Assembly (NCBI GenBank): GCA_947184155.2
Contig: CAMXCT020006763.1
Span: 125,001 to 189,000 of the forward strand
Length of the DNA: 64,000 nt
Direction of reading: 5' to 3'
Source of the DNA: Cladocopium goreaui
Lineage: Eukaryota; Sar; Dinophyceae; Suessiales; Symbiodiniaceae
How positions within the stretch are numbered: position 1 is the first letter of the stretch; each line of letters begins with the position of its first letter. The notes below the pieces were generated by a model. It searched no databases. It worked only from the letters and a program-made list of their open reading frames with translations, and had not been told where the DNA came from. The position numbers and the translations under genes are program-made. Below, one piece after another: positions 20,777 to 31,245 of the stretch.

Positions 20777-20913
20777 GTAAGGCCCCCTCAGTGATGTTTG
20801 TTGGTATATAAACCCATCAACTAGTTCGATATACTGTATCTACCATAAACAACCATAAACCATAGAATTCACCTAGTGAAATGGCAACTTAGCTATCGGG
20901 GCTCACCTCGTAG
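20777..20913 (+). mobile_element. Family B introner with canonical ends
   Basis: GTAAGGCCCCCTCAGTGATG start and GGGGCTCACCTCGTAG end. Interior AACCCATCAACTAGTTCGATA and ACCATAAACCATAGAATTCACC. A 137-nt GT-AG unit, a good type copy of this family. Confidence 0.8.
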
Positions 20914-21133
20914 AGTATTTAGTAGAAATTTGGGTGTGCCATGGTTTCTCTAAAAATTGTGTCTCTCTTAAATCCATAGGTTTCGCATCATGTTCCCAAA
21001 CACCAAGCTTTCGTTTGGTTGAATGTTGCTGTGCATAATTAGAGACATGGCGCTGAAACTGACACGGTTTCCGACCTAGACCGTCGAGGTACCATAGAAA
21101 TGTTCAAATTTCTATTTTACCTAAGTTGAATAT

Positions 21134-21239
21134 CTGGCTGGTGGTTTGGAACATGATTTTTTTCCATATTTTGGGAATGTCATCATCCCAACTGACGAAG
21201 TCCATCATTTTTCAGAGGGATAGGTCAACCACCAACCAG
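21134..21239 (+). mobile_element. Family G element
   Basis: CTGGCTGGTGGTTTGGAACATG start, GGTCAACCACCAACCAG end, with the TTTGGGAATGTCATCATCCCAA interior. Confidence 0.85.
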
Positions 21240-21351
21240 ATATAGTTTAATAATGTTTAATACATTTACCATTTACCCATGTTTGTGGGTGGAGAGTCTA
21301 GGTACATTGATTCAGCACGCAAGTCCCACCAGCTCATGGGTACTGCTAAAG

Positions 21352-21390
21352 ATGACCAGCGTCATTGGAGGCTGTTCCAGCGGCGCCAAG
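21352..21390 (+). CDS. Possible short exon (MTSVIGGCSSGAK)
   Basis: Thirteen codons between CTAAAG and GTGGTA: MTSVIGGCSSGAK, phase 0 on both sides. Small and therefore tentative. Confidence 0.35.
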
Positions 21391-21818
21391 GTGGTACCCC
21401 AGTTCCTTTGCTAAGTTGGTAGAAACAACTACCCTCAGGCCCTCATAAAACGATATAAAACGTGGCTGGCTGGAAAATCCCCCTATTTTTCTGGAGTTTT
21501 CAAATGGAAAATCATCTATGAATGGGGAATTGTCCATTGTAGCGTGCCACGTTTGATGACACCGGATGCTTTTACATATGGGACTAAATCATCCATGTTA
21601 AGAGGATGTTCCATTACAAACCATCCAGCTATTGGGGTACCATATAGCAAACTTTTTGACAGGGTCAACAAAAAAACAACACACATTTCACTACATGACC
21701 GCCTTGAGTTCTCCATGTGCAGAATCTGGACTTTTTGATAATCCCTCGATAAAAACACAACCCCAGAAACCTGTCAGAAACCTTGGTTTCGTATTGGATG
21801 AAAATTTCTGCTTCCTAG

Positions 21819-21926
21819 ATGAGGGAATTCATTCGAATTGTTCAGTTGGTCCATCACGGTTGGCAGTCTCCCTATCGATCGCTGATGCCATTGCTCAAGG
21901 CAAGGGCCACTGCTAAGTTATTTTGA
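21819..21926 (+). CDS. Exon with stop, unknown protein
   Basis: CTTCCTAG acceptor; reads REFIRIVQLVHHGWQSPY then RSLMPLLKARATAKLF and a TGA. A second frame (NCSVGPSRLAVSLSIADA) is also open. Possible C-terminal exon. Confidence 0.4.
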   Translation: MREFIRIVQLVHHGWQSPYRSLMPLLKARATAKLF

Positions 21927-22042
21927 CAGCGGTGGTTGTGCCAACTTGAAAAACAGCTATCAGATGATACCGACAAACAGATCGGAACTTAAAAATTATA
22001 CAGATTCCCCATCGGAAGCCATTCAAACAAGCTCTTGAAAAG

Positions 22043-22120
22043 GTCTACTTCTGACCAAAGAAGATGCCTTGGACGTCACAGCTGCGCCAGTATCAGTGTG
22101 TGGAGCTGATTGGAGAAGAG
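22043..22120 (+). CDS. Exon, unknown protein (LLLTKEDALDVTAAPVS)
   Basis: GAAAAG acceptor, GTTCAT donor. Reads LLLTKEDALDVTAAPVS then VCGADWRR. Family unknown. Confidence 0.45.
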
Positions 22121-22272
22121 GTTCATTCAGTTTCCTTGACAATACACACACACATCAACAATAATTCAAACACAAAAATCTCCGAAAAGCCAAACAGCTT
22201 CTTTGCAGGTTTCTGTAAAGTCTTTGAAGTTACCCATTAACAAACGCTCATATAGCGGCTTAAGCTGACCAG

Positions 22273-22391
22273 AAATTTCTGAATTGTCCTCGCTGTGCGC
22301 TGGCATGGCTACACCCAAGGCTGCTGGAAAAGTGCCTTTGATGGACGTGGGGAAGATGCGTTTCTGTGCTTGCCATGTGGATTTTCATTAA
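22273..22391 (+). CDS. Exon, unknown protein (Cys-containing)
   Basis: ACCAG acceptor; reads ISELSSLCAGMATPKAAG then KVPLMDVGKMRFCACHV before a TAA. Another frame (VRWHGYTQGCWKSAFDG) runs to the GTAAGT at 22,409. One of the two is coding; the first is the more ordinary protein. Confidence 0.45.
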
Positions 22392-22408
22392 AAAGTTGGC
22401 CATCGATG

Positions 22409-22640
22409 TAAGTACAAGGTGGGGCCCCCCAATGAATCCCAGTGATGTGAATGTTGGTTTTAGAAACCCGTTACTGTAACATCCATCAATATCCATTGAC
22501 ATCCATTAACTAGTTTGAATTATCTACCATAAAGATCCACAAACCATCGTTAGTTCATCATATGTGAAATGCCAACGCCATTTCTATCGTTTGCGGTCCT
22601 CACCCTTTGTCGCCATTGATACGTTTTTTTTTTCCAGGTA
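22409..22640 (+). mobile_element. Family B introner, long copy
   Basis: GTAAGTACAAGGTGGGGCCCC start; the AAGGTGGGGCCCCC is the inverse of the family's right end, giving a terminal inverted repeat. Later AACTAGTTTGAATTATCTACC and TGCGGTCCTCACCC are typical family B right-half words; a TTTTTTTTTCCAG follows. Confidence 0.6.
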
Positions 22641-23346
22641 GACACCTCCATTTATCGGGATTTCCAATTGCTACCTTTGATTATCGGATATGTGTGTTTT
22701 TTGTTAATGATTATATATAATGATGACAACTATGGCCAATCATTCATTTCATTTGTTTGCTGATTAAAGACGGCTCAGATTTAGAAGAAATGGTGGTAAC
22801 ATCACCTGTTTGAGTTTTTGTTGCTGCTCAAACTTCAGAGCCAATGATTTCTTCATTTATAGCAACCCCCCAAAACGATCGAGCAAACAAATAGCTTACC
22901 ACACTGTTTTGGCAGAACTTTACTTGTCTTTTTTGGGGTTGCTGTCGCGCCAATATTAAGAAGCCCTGCTGATTAGTCAAGAGCGTTCCCCAAAGATCTT
23001 CCCAAAGATAGTAATGTCACTTGCTCCTAAAATTGATTTCCCACCAGTTTATACAGCCCAAAGGTTTGTGAATTCCCAGCTTGACATAACCACTCCAGTC
23101 GTTGGTTTATAAATTCCATTAGCTATACGTAAGTACGTTAATGTGGGTTTATCTATATATATATAATATATATATATATATACTTATGTATTTATATATA
23201 TAGACGTACATTCGTGTATATATATATATATATGAACTAGATATTGGTGAATATACCAATATATATATATATCACTAACTACTAAACCAATGGAATTATC
23301 AATATTTATATAACTAAGTATCTATATATATATATATACCAGAAAG
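22641..23346. repeat. AT microsatellites, no exon
   Basis: No supported exon in the first half. TATATATATA runs dominate 23,150-23,338. Confidence 0.55.
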
Positions 23347-23424
23347 CCAACATCTCACCGTCAGTGCCCTTTGTCGCGACGTGAGGTCACCCCGAAAATG
23401 GCTATCCGGGATGACCAGAGCAGC
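23347..23424 (+). CDS. Possible exon (CPLSRREVTPKMAIRDD)
   Basis: AGAAAG acceptor, GTGGTA donor, 26 codons in phase 0: SHRQCPLSRREVTPKMAIRDD. A second frame (LTVSALCRDVRSPRKW) is also open. It contains one arm of a 14-bp inverted repeat (23,377-23,390). Confidence 0.4.
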
Positions 23425-23730
23425 GTGGTAGCATTTTTACCTGGATTTCAGGGAGGATTTTGTGTGGATATAGTGGTGATAAATAGTGATTGTATGTTAT
23501 TGTTAATGGTGATTGATTAATAGTGACTATAGCATATGTGTTTGATGAATAGTGATTGATTAATAGTGATTGATTAGTAGTGATTGTATGTTAATAGTGA
23601 CGATACAATCTATTTACAATCGATGAATAGTGGTTATATATGGTTATATAGCATATGATCGGTTAATAGTGATTGATTCTGGATGAATTATGTTGTGACC
23701 TCACGTCGTGACCTCACTGGAATGATGGGA
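23377..23730. repeat. Inverted repeat flanking a TTAATAGTGATTG array
   Basis: CGACGTGAGGTCAC at 23,377-23,390 is the exact inverse of GTGACCTCACGTCG at 23,695-23,708. Between them, words such as GATTGATTAATAGTGA recur many times. The right arm continues GTGACCTCACTGGAATGATGG, a word that recurs at 43,752 and, diverged, at 51,103. Confidence 0.55.
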
Positions 23731-24808
23731 ATTGCAGGAGGAACCATTCCCAAATGGCAGTGCGATACACCTATTTTTCGGTTCGTGAGTTATCTTTCAG
23801 CCAGGTAAATTTGACGAAAAAAGTTGAGATCTTGTCAATATGTTATGATACTTTACGAAATATGAGGGGATACAACGGCAAATGTCTATGGGAGAATTAT
23901 GGGAAATGCAGCAACAAAATGGATGTACCTAGTGACTTTAATCAAACAACACTGGAGATATCTACAACCAACGACGTGATTTTTTTGGGGCGAGTCTGAA
24001 TACCAAGGATCCGAATACCTCCCATTCATGGTTCTTTGAACAAGGACAATTATGAGTAATCTCTGGATTGGATATTTGAGCAGCAAGAACTTCTATGTTG
24101 ACCCAAACTATCCAAAACTTCTGGCAGACTCTCTGTAGAATTGGGTATCACCAACAAACGCGATTCGCGATGCTTTTGATGTTCAACAAATAACAACGGT
24201 GACATCAAAAAAATAGAACCACCAAAATGAGGAATTGACCATCACCAATGCAAAGTTGGCAATAATCAATCAATGTAAGTTTGACCAAGCGCCGGGGAAG
24301 CATGCCAGGCAACACACCAACCATCCATTGGCAGCCAGAAGAAATGTGATTGCTGAGTCCTCTTAGATCCACCAAAAGGATGGCTGAAACCCTATAAATA
24401 ATAGGATGTTTAGCGCATCCCTCAACTGGTCCATGGTTTGGGGCGATTTTACCAACGACGGCTAGTCCCAGGGATTTATCGATCCTCAATGATCCTCAAT
24501 TTTGTTTGATCAATTTCTTAAACAAAAGAGAAACAAAATTGATAAACAACACACAGAAGACAAACACGATAAAGAATCGTTGAAGTTTTCTGTTTGGCCT
24601 TGCAGATCATAGGCATCGATTGGATTTCATCTTGGGTCATAAGATGTCATAGGCATTTAGGGATGGCAATTTAAAAGGTCCACAGCAAAATACCACCAGT
24701 CGAATAATCAGATGGACTAGAACAAAACAAGAATGGCAGGTGAGCAACTGGACTTTGGTTGATGGTTTCACATGATTTCTCCTCATTTATATGAATTGCA
24801 TTTCGGAT
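23731..24808. other. No firm exon
   Basis: A frame at 23,754-23,999 is open but AT-rich. A short island at 24,276-24,340 reads LTKRRGSMPGNTPTIHW. Neither has convincing boundaries. Confidence 0.3.
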
Positions 24809-24913
24809 TAGTTTGATTATTAGTTGATATTAGTTTGATTATTATTTGATATTAGTTATGTAGTTTGATTATTATTTGATATTAGTTGATGTAGTTTTAT
24901 TATTTGATATTAG
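24809..24913 (-). repeat. Family H AT satellite, left inverted arm
   Basis: TAGTTTGATTATTATTTGAT and ATTAGTTGATGTAGTTT units. This is the reverse complement of the arrays at 25,752, 27,668 and 29,113, so it faces them as an inverted arm around the recombinase. Confidence 0.8.
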
Positions 24914-24920
24914 TTGACTC

Positions 24921-25763
24921 ATGTTGACTCGCTTGAAGCACTACAAAGAGTGCAACACACATGGAGGAATGATTGAGACATGTGTCTTGACCAGAGGGAT
25001 TGCATACTGGGTTGTTCCAACTATCCATGCCCATACTCAAAGTGTAGTATTCCCAACCTCTTTGCCAATATCTGGAGGAGCGACATCAGCTTCATCAGTT
25101 CTGTCAGCTTTTCGGTATGCAAAGTTTGTCATGGGGTTCGAATGCATGGATGCAATTTTGCAGAGCAAGCGTCTCAAGGGCCTCAGCGACATTTTATTTG
25201 CTGGCAAGAGGAAACTGTTGCAAGCGCAGACACTCACTGTGCAGCAAGTCAGGATTTTGCATTCGGTTTTGGAGAACGACGATTCTGACGTTTTTGACAA
25301 AGCTGCAGCAGGTTTCATGCTGACGGCATTGTATGGCAGGTGCAGGGTCTCAGACCTTATCTTTTTGGACTCCATCAAACATGACCATGATGCTTCTGGT
25401 GGTTTTGTGGAGCTCTTCACAGCAGTGCATAAGACTGGAAGAAGCGCGGCAAAGAAGGCTACGCTGTTGCCCATCTTGTGTCCCGCAGTGGGGGTGACAG
25501 GCTCAAATTGGGTCACCCATGCCTTGCAGGCGTTTGACAAGGTGGGGCTGAAATTTTCTGGAAATCTTCAGGGCCCATTGCTGAGGCCACCTAGTCATGA
25601 AGGTTCCTATCTCTGCAACAGAAGCGTGAATGCAACAGAGGTGGGAAGACTTTTGAGGGGCCTCTTTGGCCTGGACATTGCCATGTCAGCTGTCAACATG
25701 TGAGTGCGCATTCTTTGAAGGCCACCGGGCTTTCCTGGTCAGCCCGCTATGGCATCAACTAAT
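24921..25763 (+). pseudogene. Tyrosine recombinase of a dinoflagellate mobile element, frameshifted and C-terminally truncated
   Basis: The 260-codon frame from ATG 24,921 to TGA 25,701 contains SASSVLSAFRYAKFVMGF, LTVQQVRILHSVLE, LYGRCRVSDLIFLD (likely the box I arginine region), HKTGRSAAKKATLLPILCP (the K-beta region) and GPLLRPPS. Starting at 25,702 in another frame it continues VSAHSLKATGLSWSARYGI, which matches the usual HSLKAT..SW box II segment. Then it stops and runs into satellite. In this family, box II is normally followed by an LGRH segment and the nucleophilic Tyr; neither is present. I recognise the family from memory as an abundant dinoflagellate recombinase, recalling Crypton/DIRS-type integrases. 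The frameshift at about 25,701 and missing Tyr suggest an inactive copy, unless splicing bypasses both. It would act in the nucleus on its own element ends. The same region has long open frames on the other strand; those are shadows. Confidence 0.8.
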
Positions 25764-26075
25764 AATCAAACTACATCAACCAATAATATCAACTAATATC
25801 AAATAATATTCAAACTCATATCAACTAATATCAACTAATAATCAAACTAATATCAAATAACAATCAAACTAATATCAAATAATATCAAATAGTAATCAAA
25901 CTAATATCAAATAATACCAAATATTAATCAAACTATATCAACTAATAATATCAACTAATATCAAATAGTAATCAAACTAATATCAAATAATCAAACTACA
26001 TCAACTAATAATATCAACTAATAATATCAACTAATATCAAATAATAATCAAACTAATATCGAATAATATCAACCT
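25752..26075 (+). repeat. Family H AT satellite, right arm of the recombinase module
   Basis: Monomers of 10-12 bp (ATCAAACTAAT, ATCAAATAATA, ATCAACTAATA) repeated about 28 times with variation. It begins inside the recombinase C-terminus. Confidence 0.85.
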
Positions 26076-27667
26076 GCACCGCCCAGTGGTACAGATCAAT
26101 AATGTGTACTTTTAGGGTGTTTGGTGCACTTTCTTGGTAAACGGGCAGATTCTGAAAACAGCCTCATTTTCGAGCACATTTTTAAAAAGGTAACTATGTG
26201 GACATATTTTTCCAAGTGGCTAATAATGGCTACGTTTTGTGCCGTTGCCAGCCCCTTCCCAACTTGTGCTCAAACATATACGTCCAAATCAGCCCCGTTG
26301 GCAAGCATGTGGCTGGGTTTGAAGCCTAGTTGGCCTATAGTTACTTTCCCGATCTGTTTGTTGAAAGATGACATGGGCACAGATGATGTGACCGACATGG
26401 AGCTATTAATCTGTGCCAAATATCCCCATACCCCATGTATAGCTTTACCATGATTTACCTCAATCAAAGAGCAAGGCTGCTGTGCACGATATTGAAGACG
26501 TTCTTGTTTCCAGGCATGACTGGATGCATGACTTATCTTTCAGATGGTTGCATGTGATTCCTCCTCCAGGATAAAATTCGGATTTTTTCCGCTCGCCGTG
26601 AAATGTTTGAAGCCCTGCCCATGGGTAACTCATGGCAAAACGCACAAGTGCTTGATGCATGGGACTATCTGTGGAAACACCTCATGGCAAAATTAGCCGG
26701 CCTGTGGCATGGCTGTGCATGACAAAGTTTGACCGCGAGCTCTGGGAAACACGGTCAGGTTGACGTTTGCTTGATGAAAAATGACGCCTTGCATTAGATC
26801 GGCTTTGACATGCATGATGTTGACATTTTGCGCCTGATATTATCCAAGGGTCTTGCGCGAAACGGGCGCGAAAGTGCGCGAAACTGGCGCAAAAAAGCGC
26901 GAAACGGGCGCGAAAAAAAAAGTGTACCACTTGACCCTCTTGTTTTGACGGTCATGACGTGCCGCGTGTTTTTGAGGACCCTTTTTGCGCATGGTCCGAA
27001 CAGAAGGCATGGTCCGAAGAGAAGGCGCCGCCATGTGGTCTTGAGCTTGTGGGGGGCATGTTGTTTCAGTCTGAGCCTAGCCAGTTCTTCCATCGCACCT
27101 TTTAGTTCATCCATTGGCTTCATTCCCGTTTTACTTGGACTCCCGGTGCGCATGTTTCTGGATTTTGTCGCGTGTAGTGTTCATGTTATATATGTTATGT
27201 ATTTGCTTGTTGTGACAGTGGTGTTTTTGTGTTGAATGTTGAACGCCCTGCATGAGGATTCTTCGTGTGAAAAAAAATAATGCCCGACTGTTGATGTGGT
27301 GTTGTGAGAATTCCGCTATAGCTGAAGGTTGTTTGCTGGAGGTATCTTGGCCTATGAAAAAAAACGTGATGTTGAGGTGGATACTGTACTTTAGATTTAC
27401 CCTGTCCAAAGCTCAGTTGTTTACATGTGCTGCGATGCAACCTATGTTGTCAGGCGTGGCTGTTCGAGGTCGTATTTGGCATGCATGCTGCACATGCATT
27501 AGCGTGTAACAAAAGTGTCCTATCGAGCCTATGGAGAAAGAATCAAGTTGATTACTATGGGGAGCCATGGAACTTCGGACACCTTTTTTCAGACCCCTAA
27601 AGGGCACATTTTTTGAAATCGGGCAGAAAAAATATGGTACACATTTTTGTGTACCAATGGGAGGTTC
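26076..27667. other. Module 2 between satellite blocks, unclassified
   Basis: About 1.6 kb bounded by family H arrays. Contains a 141-codon + frame (26,810-27,235) and a 119-codon minus frame (26,794-27,153). Both run through a tandem region at 26,852-26,915 of GCGCGAAACGGGCGCGAAAGT-type units. The minus frame has MDELKGAMEELARLRLKQ, which looks helical. A short repeat GCATGGTCCGAA/GCATGGTCCGAAGAGAAGG lies at 26,991-27,025. No domain recognised; could be eroded element cargo. Confidence 0.4.
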
Positions 27668-28150
27668 AGGAAATAATAATCAATCTACATCAACTAATAA
27701 TATCAACTAATATCAAATAATAATCAAACTATATCAACTAATAATATCAACTAATATCAAATAATCATCAAACTAATATCACATAATAATCGAGCTGCGT
27801 CGACTAATAATATCAACTAATATCAAATAATAATCAAACTAATATCAACTAATAATAACAGCTAATATCAAATAATAATCAAACTAATATCAAATAATGA
27901 TCAAACTACATCAACCAATGATATCAACTAATATCAAATAATAATCAAACTAATCATCTAATAATATCAAATTGTAATCAAACTAATATCAACTAAAAAT
28001 CAAACTACGTCAACTAATAATATCAGCTAATATCAAATAAATCAAACTATAATCAAACTACTTAACTAATATCAAATATTAATCAAACTAATATCAACTG
28101 ATACCAAATAATAATCAAACTAACATCAAATAATATCAAATAATAATCAA
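27668..28150 (+). repeat. Family H AT satellite block
   Basis: Same monomers as 25,752-26,075 in the same orientation, about 480 bp, ending just before a 12-bp repeat array. Confidence 0.85.
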
Positions 28151-28189
28151 ATTACTTTACTTCGTGTGATCCCCACCATGACATTTATA

Positions 28190-28683
28190 CATTTTCTTTC
28201 TGGCAAATCTTCTGGCATTCTATCTGACATATCTTCTAACATTCTATCTGGCATAGCTTCTTGCATTCTATCTGGCATATCTCATGGCATTTTATCTGGC
28301 ATATCTTCTGGCATTCTATCTGGCATATCTTCTGGCATATCTTCTGGCATTCTATCTGGCATTCTATCTGGCATATCTTCTGGCATACTATCTGGCAAAT
28401 CTTCTGGGATTCTATCTGGCATATCTTCTGGCATATGTTCTGGCATATCTTCTGGCATTCTATCTGGCATTCTATCTGGCATATCTTCTGGCATATTATC
28501 CGGCAAATCTTCTGGGATTCTATCTGGCATATCTTGTGGCATTCTATCTGACATTTTATCTGGCATTCTATCTGGCATACCTTCTGGCATTCTATCTGGC
28601 ATATCTCATGGCATTTTATCTGGCATATCTTCTGGCATTCTATCTGACATTCCATCTGGCATATCTTCTGGCATTCTATCTGT
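28190..28683. repeat. 12-bp tandem array (GGCATATCTTCT / GGCATTCTATCT)
   Basis: About 40 units of a 12-bp monomer in two main variants. Because 12 is a multiple of 3 and the unit has no stop in most frames, it is open on both strands (SGILSGISSGIL..., LAYLLAFYLAYL..., MPEDMPDRMPED...). The long ORFs here are products of the repeat. Confidence 0.9.
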
Positions 28684-28699
28684 CCGGTGAGGTCCGTCG

Positions 28700-28925
28700 G
28701 TGCACACTGAGCTGGGCAGCTCGCAGGTTGAGGTCCAGCGGTGCACACTGAGCTGGGCAGGTCCCCGGTTGAGGTCCAGCGGTGCACACTGAGCTGGGCA
28801 GGTCCCCGATTGAGGTCCAGCGGTGCACACTGAGCTGGGCAGCTCGCAGGTTGAGGTCCAGCGGTGCACACTGAGCTGGGCAGCTCGCAGGTTGACGTCC
28901 AGCAGTGCGCACTGAGCTGGGCAGT
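28700..28925. repeat. 41-bp tandem repeat, six copies
   Basis: GTGCACACTGAGCTGGGCAG recurs at 28,700, 28,741, 28,782, 28,823, 28,864 and 28,905, an exact 41-bp spacing. Two sub-variants alternate (AGCTCGCAGG and GGTCCCCGGT). Forty-one is not a multiple of 3, so frames shift between units. Confidence 0.9.
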
Positions 28926-29112
28926 TGGCGAAGAGCTTGGTGACGAGTTGGCAAGGTTGGCAAGGCGGAAGTGGAGGTGGAGCAAGGCGGAAGTGGAGGT
29001 CGGGAGGCGGAGGCGAGGAGGACGGCGAGGAGGACAGCTAGTCGAGGAGGAGGAGGAGGAGGAGGCGGGCATGCGCTCTGGTAAAATCTAACAACCCTCA
29101 CCTGGCAGGTGG
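28926..29112. repeat. GGAGG-rich purine tract
   Basis: GAAGTGGAGGTGGAGCAAGGC units and a GAGGAGGAGGAGG run. GC-rich and simple-sequence; frames through it are repeat artefacts. Confidence 0.7.
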
Positions 29113-29480
29113 GGAACTACATCAACTTATAATATATATCAAATAATAATCAAACTAATTTCCAATAATAATCAAACTAATATCAACTAATAATCAAACT
29201 ACATCAACTAATAATATCAACTAATATCAAATAATATTCAAATTCATATCAACTAATATCAAATAATAATCAAAATAATTTCAACTAATACCAAATAATA
29301 ATCAAACTAGTATCAACTAATATCAAATAATAATCAAACTATATACATCAACTAATAATATCAAGTAATATCAAGTAATAATCCAACTAATATCAAATAA
29401 TATCAAACAATAATCAAACTACATCAACTAATAATATCAACTAATATCAAACAATAATCAAACTACACCAACTAATAATA
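29113..29480 (+). repeat. Family H AT satellite, terminal block
   Basis: Same monomers and orientation as the blocks at 25,752 and 27,668. Marks the right end of the 24.8-29.5 kb composite. Confidence 0.85.
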
Positions 29481-29831
29481 GCAACTCATATCTTTGATAA
29501 TTCGAGAAGTTTTTTTGGACCATCGGGATGACTCTTCTGCCGAGGTTGGCTGGTGAAAAACTTGGACACTGGAGAAGAGAGGCCCAGGGGTTGGGGGGGC
29601 TAAATTACTGAATATGTCACTCACGGATGGATTTCGGGCGGATGTAATATACACATATATATATGTATTAAATATATTATATTATATGATATATATATAT
29701 ATGATATAGATCACATATATATATATCTAGCTATCTATCTAAATATATAATATGATATATACCTATACTTGGATCATGGCTACAAATTCTGCTCTCTTGG
29801 GTAAAGCTCATGGGTAACCCTCACCATTGAG

Positions 29832-30007
29832 ATGGTCACCTTAAGTCCTCCGGGAGGGCCTTGCGACATGGTAGGTACGTGAAAAGCCACGAGGAGTTCG
29901 GAAAGCCGATGGATCCGAAGATGTTGTCCAAGGAAGCCAAAGTGGCGGGGGTGATTTCTTTTCGAGATCCTATTATGGGTCAAGAATGTGATTATTTGAG
30001 TTATCTG
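29832..30007 (+). CDS. Exon, unknown protein (KSHEEFGKPMDPKMLSKEAK...)
   Basis: Acceptor CATTGAG; frame GHLKSSGRALRHGRYVKS, KSHEEFGKPMDPKMLSKEAK, VAGVISFRDPIMGQECDY, ending in phase 0 at a GTTAGG donor. Long, balanced composition: one of the safest exons outside the RCC1-like gene. Family not recognised. Confidence 0.6.
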
Positions 30008-30073
30008 GTTAGGGTACCCTAAGTTATAGCTGGTATAGCTGGATGTTTATTCCCCTAAATATGGTCATATATC

Positions 30074-30190
30074 CTGGGTCAACCAAGTGGTTAGATACTG
30101 ACTAACTAGTACAACTTAATATTTTGCTATAGACTTTGCCCTAACCAGCTAAAAATGGTATTTTTTTCGCGGGTATCTAAGATTCACAAT
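30074..30190 (+). mobile_element. Family D introner
   Basis: GGGTCAACCAAGTGGTTAGATACTG left, GGGTATCTAAGATTCACAATG right, CCTAACCAGCTAAAAATGG interior. Confidence 0.75.
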
Positions 30191-31245
30191 GTTTTTTTTG
30201 AGATCTGCCCATCAAAGCCTAACTGGCCCATCCATGGAGCTTGGGGTATGCGCTGTTGTGTCATTCCCATTCTTGTGTAAAACGTGAAAAACTAATTTTT
30301 GCTAAATCACAACTGTTGCTACGTTAACTCATTGAAAAAAATGCATAGTGCTTGCTAAGACAATAGTGAGGTAAACCCAATGACAAAACTTACGACATTA
30401 TGTTGGTTTTACCACATTATACTTACTGGCGAAAGATTCCCTTGTGTCAAGGTCCCCATTCTTTGCTGGATCTTGGTGAAAGCTCAAGTTTATCCCGGTG
30501 AAGTCCGAAATTGTCAGTGTAAAGCCAATATCAGTGCTGGTAAAATCCGTGTACTTGCTGATATGTTGGTGAAATTCCTGTCCGCAGCCTCAACTTTGAT
30601 GCGCATCCTAGTCGGTAACTGGATAATATACGTTGCACCACCAGATACCCCTTAAATTCACCCTCTCTGAATCAAACATGGCTGGAACATCCGCCATTTG
30701 ATGCCATGAGTTGTCTATGGAAGTGCCTGTTCTTGGTTCCGGTATTTTTGATTAACCATATTTAACCAAACCAAAAGTAAATCATAGACCCCATCCACTT
30801 GCCATCAACCCCCCTATCATATTCCCTTACATCATATGGATTCTGATGATATTTTCTCTACTTCCCCACAAAGTCCTATTCAATCCATTTGTAAATCTCA
30901 TTTATTTCCATCACAGTCCGATCAAATTCCATTAGATTCACGTTAGTCCCTTGAAATCCCATGGAATCCCATTAACTTCCATTAAATTCCAGCAAATTCC
31001 CAGTTAAGTCCCATTAAATTCCATCAACTAGACGTAAAATCCATCAAAAATTATCAATTACCATTCCCATTAAATCTCATCAAATCCCATTAAATTCCAT
31101 GTGTCCCATTAAATTCTGTGAAGAAAATCCACGAATCTCCACTCAAAGAAAAAACATCAAATTCCATTGAATCTCCTTCATTTCTACGAAAAGATACCAT
31201 TAAATCACCAGTCAATACCCATGAGATTCCCAATGACCCATCAGC
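30191..31245. other. No firm exon; GGTGAAATCC- and CCATTAAATTCC-like degenerate repeats
   Basis: GCTGGTGAAATCC-like words recur at 30,430-30,590. CCCATTAAATTCCAT-like words recur many times at 30,900-31,210. A 27-nt candidate microexon (GCAG / GTAACT) lies near 30,590. Confidence 0.45.

Noticed and set aside
25037-25540. 167-codon minus-strand frame opposite the recombinase
   Set aside because: Shadow of the + strand recombinase, which has recognisable motifs.
28236-29072. 278-codon minus-strand frame
   Set aside because: It runs through the 12-bp array, the 41-bp array and a purine tract; its openness follows from repeat structure, and the sequence is pure repeat translation.
24809-29480. 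CRISPR-like array (regular short repeats)
   Set aside because: The H satellite monomers are 10-12 bp with no spacers, and the genomic context is eukaryotic.
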